The translations under genes were made by a program, and so were the position numbers. Below the pieces are notes generated by a model, which saw only the letters and a program-made list of their open reading frames with translations, made no database searches and was not told the origin of the DNA. Shown here in pieces: positions 26,699 to 31,801 of a stretch of DNA of 31,801 nucleotides (within the stretch, counting starts at the first letter, position 1; every line of letters begins with the position of its first letter). The stretch lies in the NCBI GenBank assembly GCA_963575745.1, contig CAUYUJ010015691.1, forward strand, positions 286,059-317,859, in the 5' to 3' direction. Source of the DNA: Prorocentrum cordatum. Lineage: Eukaryota; Sar; Dinophyceae; Prorocentrales; Prorocentraceae.

Positions 26699-28566
26699 TC
26701 ACGCCTCTGGAGGCGCGCCGCCGCTCTCCTCGCCGAGCAGCTCGCCGCGGGGCCTGGAGCGCAAGGTCCACGCCTGGTGGGCCAGGGCGACCTGGCGCCA
26801 TTTCTCCCCGAACCTCATGGTCGCCGCCGCGCGGACAGCCTCAGGGATGCTGAAGAAGAGGCGCTCCGCGCCCTGGCCCACGGGGTCGCTGCTCTGCTCA
26901 CCCATGCCGTCGCTGTCATTCTTGCTGTCGGGCCCCAGCAAGTCCTCGACCGACGTCTGCGTCTGCTCTGAGACCTCGAACTCCGTTGCGATGGCATCGC
27001 CGTCGCTGCCCTTCGCAGCACTGCCGTCGCTGCCCATGTCGCTCTGGGGCCCCAGCATGTCCTCGACCGACGCGTGAACCTGCTTTGAGGCCTCGAACTC
27101 CGCTCCGATGTCAGTGCCATTGTCATCAGTGCCGTCGCTGTCATCCTTGCTGAAAATCCCCGGCACGTCCTCGACCGACGTCTGAACCTGCTTGGAAACC
27201 TCTTTTTTTCCTGTGGTCGAACGCCCTGCTAGGGCCACGCGGAAAAACGCCTGTCATCGCCGTCGCTGCACTTCTCATCATTGCCGTCGCTGCCCGTGCC
27301 GCTCTGGGTTCCCAGCATGTCCTCGACCGACGCCTGGAACTGCTTTGAGACCTCGAGCGCCTCCATCTCGTTGATGCCGTGCCAGGCCGCCAGCTTGTCG
27401 AACTCGTGCTTCCAGCCCCAGGCCGTGGCTTTGAGCTCCATGATCTCGCTGACGGCGCTGCCGAGATCGGACACGGTGTCCTGAAGGTCGCTACCCTCGA
27501 GGATGCCCGTGTCGTCGCTCTCCGTCTGCGTGCCAACGTCCGCAAGGGTCGCGCTCATCGCCGACTCGTCGTCCAGGAGGGGGAAGACAGGCACAGCGGG
27601 GAGCCCCAGGCCATCGTGTAGCATCTTCACGTCGCCATCGACGTCGTGCTGCAAGCTCACGTCGTACTCCTCGAGGTCCACGCCGTAGCTGTCGAACAAC
27701 GTGCCCTGAAACACCTCAAGGTAGGGCACCAGGTCCTCCTCGCCCTTGCCGCGGAGAGAGGCCTCCATCTGGGCGAACAGCAGGCGGATCTCCGCCACCG
27801 TGACGCAGCTATTGCCGTCCACGTCCCGCTCCGCTAGGCGGCGAAGCACAGACCGAGCAGCCGATCTGGATCCGTCAGGAGGTGTGCGGCGCTCACTTGC
27901 TCCATGATGCAGCCGAGGAACGCCCAGCGCCCGAACGCCAGCAGGTGAGCCCGGGGGGCCTCGGCGGCCATGAACTTCACCATCTTCTGCGCCTCGCACA
28001 GCTTCCTTGCGAGCAGGCGCCGCCTCTGCGCGGAGCCAAGCAGCATCGTGGGTGCGCCGTGGGCTGCACGCTCTCCTCCTTCTTCTGCTTATTCCGCTTC
28101 TCCTTATTTTTCGTCCTCCCGTTGGTGTTGACCACGGGCCTGCGGCGGATCGGGGAGCGCGACTCCGAGGGCACCCTCCTGCCTGCATCCACCATTGGCC
28201 TCGAAGATGCCGCCGACCTCCGCGGCGGAGTCCTGGGCCTCTTGTGCTTGTGCTCGCGCGCCACCACAGCACCTGGCCATGGTACATGCGCACCTCCTGC
28301 CGCATGTCCAGCACCATGGCCCTCGCCGCCCTCTGGTCCAGCGGGCCTTCCAGCCCCCATCGCATCCAAGGGCAGACAGTGCCGTCATCGTCGAAGATCA
28401 CAACCGCCAGCTTGGTCAGGTCGCCAAAGTCCTCGGCGAAGGAGCGCACGTTACGGCCGGTGCGGCCGATGACGCTGGAGCCGACGACCGGCTGCAGCAT
28501 CAGCGCGCCCAGGCGGCAGCCATTCAGCTCGGCGGGGCTGCGCCGCTGCGAATCGCGCCCCGCCAC
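26699..28566 (-). CDS. candidate gene: KH-like and EF-hand protein with LC8-motif-like repeats
   Basis: Order from the N-terminus. A KH-like region (28510-28290) has VVGSSVIGRTGRNVRSF, with the GxxG loop as GRTG, then VVIFDDDGTV. A basic region (28250-28060) contains NGRTKNKEKRNKQKKEE. A helical part (28045-27860) contains KLCEAQKMVKFMAAEAPRAH. A calcium-type EF-hand loop DVDGNSCVTVAE (about 27820) has acidic or polar residues at positions 1, 3, 5, 9 and 12. The acidic C-terminus (27360-26840) has four 36-39-residue repeats built on S-K-Q-x-Q-x-S-V-E-D and SDG clusters. The frame changes four times, so the span mixes exons or sequence errors. The first codon shown is GTG and the frame is open upstream into a triplet array, so the true start is unknown. 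Role inferred only: calcium-responsive RNA-binding or scaffold protein. FDDDGT also resembles HAD motif I. Confidence 0.5.
27211..27248 (-). other. 38-nt GT...AG segment, possible minute intron
   Basis: On the minus strand it begins GTTTTTCCGC and ends CGACCACAG. It holds an in-frame TAG. Removing it joins SDGDDRR to KKEVSKQ in frame and turns the 152-bp spacing between repeats into 114 bp, in line with its neighbours (108 and 117 bp). A one-base assembly error is the alternative. Confidence 0.45.
28026..28069 (-). other. 44-nt GT...AG segment, weaker intron candidate
   Basis: On the minus strand it begins GTGCAGCCCA and ends CTCCGCGCAG. Removing it links the basic region ending KKEES to RRRLLARKLCEAQ in frame. 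A single-base deletion would do the same. Confidence 0.25.
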
Positions 28567-28595
28567 GGGCCCCCCTCGGGCCCCACGGCGGCTAG

Positions 28596-28680
28596 GAGGA
28601 GGAGGAGGAGGAGGAGGAGGAGGAGGAGGAGGAGGAGGAGGAGGAGGAGGGGGAGGAGGAGGAGGAGGAGGAGGGGGAAT
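28596..28680. repeat. GGA array
   Basis: About 85 bp of GGA triplets just upstream of the KH-like coding region. On the minus strand it reads as polyproline or polyleucine, so the gene's 5' end is obscured. Confidence 0.95.
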
Positions 28681-29087
28681 AGGAATAGGAATAGCAACAT
28701 GACGGTATCAAAGCAAGAGAGAGCACTACCCTCCAGGCTTCCGCCGCGCAGCCCGTTCAGCTGCGCTTGCAGGCTTGAGGACGGCACCTCGATGAAAGCG
28801 GTCAATATGAGACCGCCTGGTATCATTGAGGAATTCAGATCCAAGACGCTCCTGCCTGAGCCAAACTTGCAGGTTAGCTGAAAAGAAAAAACCGCAAGCC
28901 CCACATATCCAGACCCTGAGTGACTGGTGCGACGATATACGATGAGATTCGTGAGCCCACCCCCCAGCTAGATGCAGCTTCCTCCTTGGCCCCCGAGTAA
29001 TTACAGAGTCGACATGTTCAAGTGGCACACACAGGGATGCTAGCCATTCTTGGAGGGTGGATTTCGTGCCGCTATTCTGGCACGTGG
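28681..29087. other. possible 5' exon or promoter region; no clear gene
   Basis: A minus-strand frame (28904-28700) reads GGLILTAFIEVPSSSLQAQL and runs into the GGA array, so it could be an upstream exon of the gene, but nothing confirms this. A second minus frame is open too (28726-29997), so chance is likely. Confidence 0.25.
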
Positions 29088-29313
29088 TAGGAGGAGGAGA
29101 AGGAGGAGGAGGAGGAGGAAAAGGAGGAGGAGGAGGAGGAGAAGGAGGAGGAGGAGGCGGAGGAGGAGGAGGACGGAAGAGGGAGGAAGCGGGGGAGGAG
29201 GAGGGAGGAGGAGGAGGACGGAGGAGGAGGAGGAGGGAGGATGAGGAGGAGGAGTGAGGAGGAGGACGGAGGAGGAGGAGGAGGAGGAGGAGGAGGGAGA
29301 AGGGGAGGAGGAG
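29088..29313. repeat. GGA array
   Basis: About 225 bp of GGA with GGC, GAC and GAA interruptions. Confidence 0.95.
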
Positions 29314-29383
29314 AACACGTGCCGAGCGCCGGGGAGGCGCGCGAGCACACGGCGGGGCCGCTTTTTTGGGCCCCGCGTGTGCA

Positions 29384-29399
29384 CACACACACACACACA

Positions 29400-29443
<44 letters not shown>

Positions 29444-29540
29444 CCCACACACACACGCACACAACACACACAACACACACAACACACACACAACACACAA
29501 CACACAACACACAACACACAACAGACAACACACACACAGT
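29384..29540. repeat. compound (AC)n-(ACGC)n-(ACACA)n array
   Basis: (AC)n, then about ten ACGC units, then ACACAACAC-type units. The motif changes stepwise along the array. Confidence 0.95.
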
Positions 29541-29860
29541 CCTCTACACACCCCAAGCGCGCGCTTCTGCACACGAGCAACGGACATCTCCATCCTTTCT
29601 CCTGAAACGAAGAACTCCTCCGTGTGGCACACCCAGACGTGTCAGTCGGGCGGGCCGGGCGTTTCGCCTGAGACGCTCTCACCATCTGCGATCCTAAAGC
29701 TTGGGATCCCACCAGCCCTCTGGGCGCAGGTGGTCCAGGGCGGCTCCTCTTCCAACCCCTTTCTTTCCCTTCGGGGAGGGGTTTACCAGTGTTGCTTATC
29801 AGTATACACCCCCTCTCCCCAAGGCGACCAGCGTCCAACCAGGAACCATGAGGACACCAT
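29541..29860. other. no gene
   Basis: Contains CACCCAGACGTGTCAGTCGG (about 29630), which recurs at the window end. No other feature was recognised. Confidence 0.5.
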
Positions 29861-29865
29861 GCCGA

Positions 29866-30290
29866 CCCGCCCCCCGCCATCCCTATCAAAAAATACCAGA
29901 CAAACCGCACTCTGCCTCCACATTTGGAACATGTGCGGCCAACCCGATGCGGCCCCCCCCCCATCATCCCTGTGAAAAATAATAATGTAAAGTGCACTTG
30001 AGGGCACAGTCTTGAATAATGTGAGTGGGGCCCGAGAACATGTTGCTTCTGTTTTGGAGAAGGACGGCGGGGGTGCCAGCATATTCCCTGCCGTGCGCAG
30101 GGCTACCATCCCTGACAAAAGCCAATACAACATGCACCCCGCGGCTAAATCTGGATCATGCGCGGTCATCCCGCGATCACTGTCACATTGTTTTTGATAG
30201 GGACCGCGGGGGTGGTGGCGCGTGGCCTGCTGTGTGCAGGCCCACCAGACTCAACGATGGGCATTCGTTTTCGACAAGGATGGCTGGGGC
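29866..30290. repeat. cluster of a short dispersed motif in both orientations
   Basis: Variants of CCATCCCTATCAAAAAATA occur near 29875, 29962 and 30103. Inverted versions, such as TTTTTGATAGGGACCGCGGG, occur near 30055, 30185 and 30267. Two larger stretches about 229 bp apart align (CATTTGGAACATGTGCGG and AAATCTGGATCATGCGCGG). Another copy lies at 15659. Confidence 0.65.
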
Positions 30291-30359
30291 CGACTTGTTT
30301 CCCGATGTGTGCTGTCACGTGCGCAGGCGCACCTGCCGAACTCTGCGCGTGCCCCGAAC

Positions 30360-30530
30360 ATGACGCACCTGGCGCGGCTGGACGTGCGGCACACCTGGCG
30401 CACTCGGAGCACGCACGTGGCGCATCTGGCGCACCAGGTGCCTTGCACGCTCGGGCCCTAGGGGTGCCTGGCGCGCGTGGCGCCCCTGGCATGCGTGGCG
30501 CACCTCGGCCAAGAGTCACGCACCTGGGGT
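30360..30530. repeat. degenerate TGGCGCACC-type minisatellite
   Basis: Irregular 9-13-bp units such as CTGGCGCAC and GTGGCGC over about 170 bp. Confidence 0.7.
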
Positions 30531-30724
30531 CGGCTTTGGTTCCCAGTAGCTGTCCATCCAAAGACGGCCGCTGAACATGCTCAGGTTCGGGTGTTACTTA
30601 TGTGTTGGGAGGACGGGTGGAAGTGAGCTGGACGGCTTGCGGGCGGGTGGGTAGCTTGACCCCTCCCCCTACCCCTCCACTTCTGCTTCCTTCGAGGGGC
30701 AACCCGAATTGAAGCTCCCCTCTT
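30531..30724. other. no gene
   Basis: Spacer between two minisatellites. Nothing was recognised. Confidence 0.5.
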
Positions 30725-30960
30725 CTTTGATAGATGTTCTCCAAGATGGCCCCAAGAAACGCCCACGAGGCCCCAATCTGTCCCAAGATGGCCCCAAGAT
30801 GGCCCCAAAAGGTCGCCATGAGGCCCGCAAGAGGCCCCCAAGAGGACCCCAAGCGGCCCCCCCGAGGCTCCAAGAGCCCCCCAGGACCGCCAAGAGACCT
30901 CCAAGACGTCCCAACGGGCCACCAAGAAGCGCCCAATAGATACACCAAGAGGCCAAAAGA
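30725..30960. repeat. degenerate CCAAGATGGCCC minisatellite
   Basis: Irregular 11-12-bp units such as CCAAGATGGCCC and CCAAGAGGCCCC. The minus strand yields periodic LGxxWG frames, which are repeat by-products. Confidence 0.75.
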
Positions 30961-30974
30961 CATTTGGCCCTTCT

Positions 30975-31110
30975 GCCCTCCTCCTCCTCCTGCTCCTCCT
31001 CCTCTTACTCATTCTCTTCCTCCTCTTCCTCCTCCTGTTCATCCTCCTTCTCCCCACTTCCTCATCAATCCATCCAGCCTCTTCCTTCTCCTCCCCCTCC
31101 TTTGCACGGT
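30975..31110. repeat. CTC/TCC-rich pyrimidine array
   Basis: Imperfect CTC triplets with CTT and TCT, about 130 bp. Confidence 0.85.
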
Positions 31111-31440
31111 TCGGCCGTCCCCCTGTTGCTCCCGCACATCCATGATCACCTCACATCGCCTGGGCACCAGTTGAATAATTAAAAACAATGTGACGGATGA
31201 CGGGCGGGTGGTGTGGCTCTCGCCACAGTATCGAGCACACTCGGACTCAGAGAAAACAAGCAATTCAAGGATGGATGGCGGGTGGCTTTCAAAATTTGGT
31301 TTTCGCCGGAACTCCGCGCGCATTCGGCTTACACGTTTGCAGCGGCTTCAATGGTGGAGTGCGTGCCGGTTCCAAACGGTGGCTCTCGCACTAGCCCCGC
31401 GCACTTTCGCCCTGAAGGTTTGCAGCAGTGCTTTGAAACT
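31111..31440. other. no gene
   Basis: Three overlapping plus-strand ORFs of 65-95 codons have no motif and compete with each other. No feature was recognised. Confidence 0.45.
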
Positions 31441-31442
31441 GC

Positions 31443-31560
31443 CAGGGCGCAACAGTCACGTTGATTCGACCTGTTGAAATCTCAGGAATGTTGGCGCGAT
31501 TCAAGGTTGTCAGGACGCAACAGTCACGCTGATTCGCGGCATTGAAATCTCAGGAACGGT
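31443..31560. repeat. 68-bp tandem duplication
   Basis: CAGGGCGCAACAGTCACG at 31443 and CAGGACGCAACAGTCACG at 31511 each lead, after a variable stretch, into TTGAAATCTCAGGAA. Confidence 0.85.
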
Positions 31561-31663
31561 GAATCTGCACGGCTGAGGATTATCCGACGGTTGTTTTCCA
31601 AACGGGCAGTTGCCGCGGTGAATATCAATTCTTGTAGGAACCTGCGCGTCCTGGGTTTACTCT

Positions 31664-31738
31664 GGTCCCTCCTCCTCCCCCTGCTCCTCCTCCTCCTCCT
31701 CCGCCTTCCTCCTCCTCCACTTCCTCCTCCTCCGTCGT
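31664..31738. repeat. (CTC)n array
   Basis: About 75 bp of CTC triplets with CGC and TTC interruptions. Confidence 0.9.
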
Positions 31739-31801
31739 CCACTTTCTTTACGACTGCTCCCTGTCACACCCCCAGACGTGTCGGTAGGGCGGGACGGGCG
31801 T

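Noticed and set aside
28726-29997. 423-codon minus-strand ORF with Cys/Val and Pro/Ser runs
   Set aside because: Mostly the translated (AC)n, (ACGC)n and GGA arrays; no domain.
1-31801. tRNA genes, telomere repeats and the dinoflagellate spliced-leader motif
   Set aside because: Looked for characteristic B-box-like, telomeric and spliced-leader sequences by eye; none was found. A covariance-model search would be more reliable.

Overview
This window is eukaryotic nuclear DNA, GC-rich and dominated by repeats. It most resembles a large dinoflagellate-type genome. The basis is: remnants of an endonuclease/reverse-transcriptase LINE and of a retroelement RNase H; abundant GGA/TCC, GAT, GT, GTT and ACGC microsatellites; several families of short terminal-inverted-repeat (TIR) elements; and no operon structure. 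No tRNA, rRNA, CRISPR or bacterial features were seen. I looked for the dinoflagellate spliced-leader motif and did not find it, so the assignment is an inference.

Layout. 1-475: GAT/GCT then GGA array. About 0.73-7.2 kb, minus strand: a decayed LINE read from high to low coordinates, with endonuclease (7.13-6.24 kb), reverse transcriptase (5.38-4.43 kb), a degenerate zinc finger (3.4-3.3 kb), a second gag-like ORF (3.14-1.95 kb), then a 19-bp minisatellite and a (CA)n tract that may be its 3' tail. A proline-rich coiled fragment (1.5-0.73 kb) lies beyond. 8.1-12.3 kb, minus strand: an RNase H remnant, two diverged copies of an unidentified coding-like segment, and an unidentified 203-codon ORF, interrupted by large GGA/TCC and GAT arrays. 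13-16 kb: TIR elements, a (GTT)n array and an AT-richer island of degenerate repeats. 16.6-17.9 kb: a satellite with a 21-bp monomer and a roughly 155-bp higher-order period. 18.2-25 kb: a nest of TIR elements, including at least six copies of one family, a 157-bp foldback and two abutting TIR elements. 25.1-26.4 kb: GGA arrays.

The only convincing host-gene candidate is on the minus strand at 26.7-28.57 kb. It encodes a KH-like region, a basic region, an EF-hand and an acidic C-terminal half with four 36-39-residue repeats that each carry a motif resembling dynein light chain (LC8) ligands. Its reading frame changes four times, always by the same phase. The last change coincides exactly with a 38-nt GT...AG segment whose removal restores both frame and repeat periodicity.

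28.6-31.8 kb is again arrays (GGA, ACGC, TCC), minisatellites and dispersed short repeats. Most long ORFs in the window are by-products of triplet repeats and were left out. The genes do not form a pathway. The region reads as intergenic, transposon-rich DNA around one possible gene.
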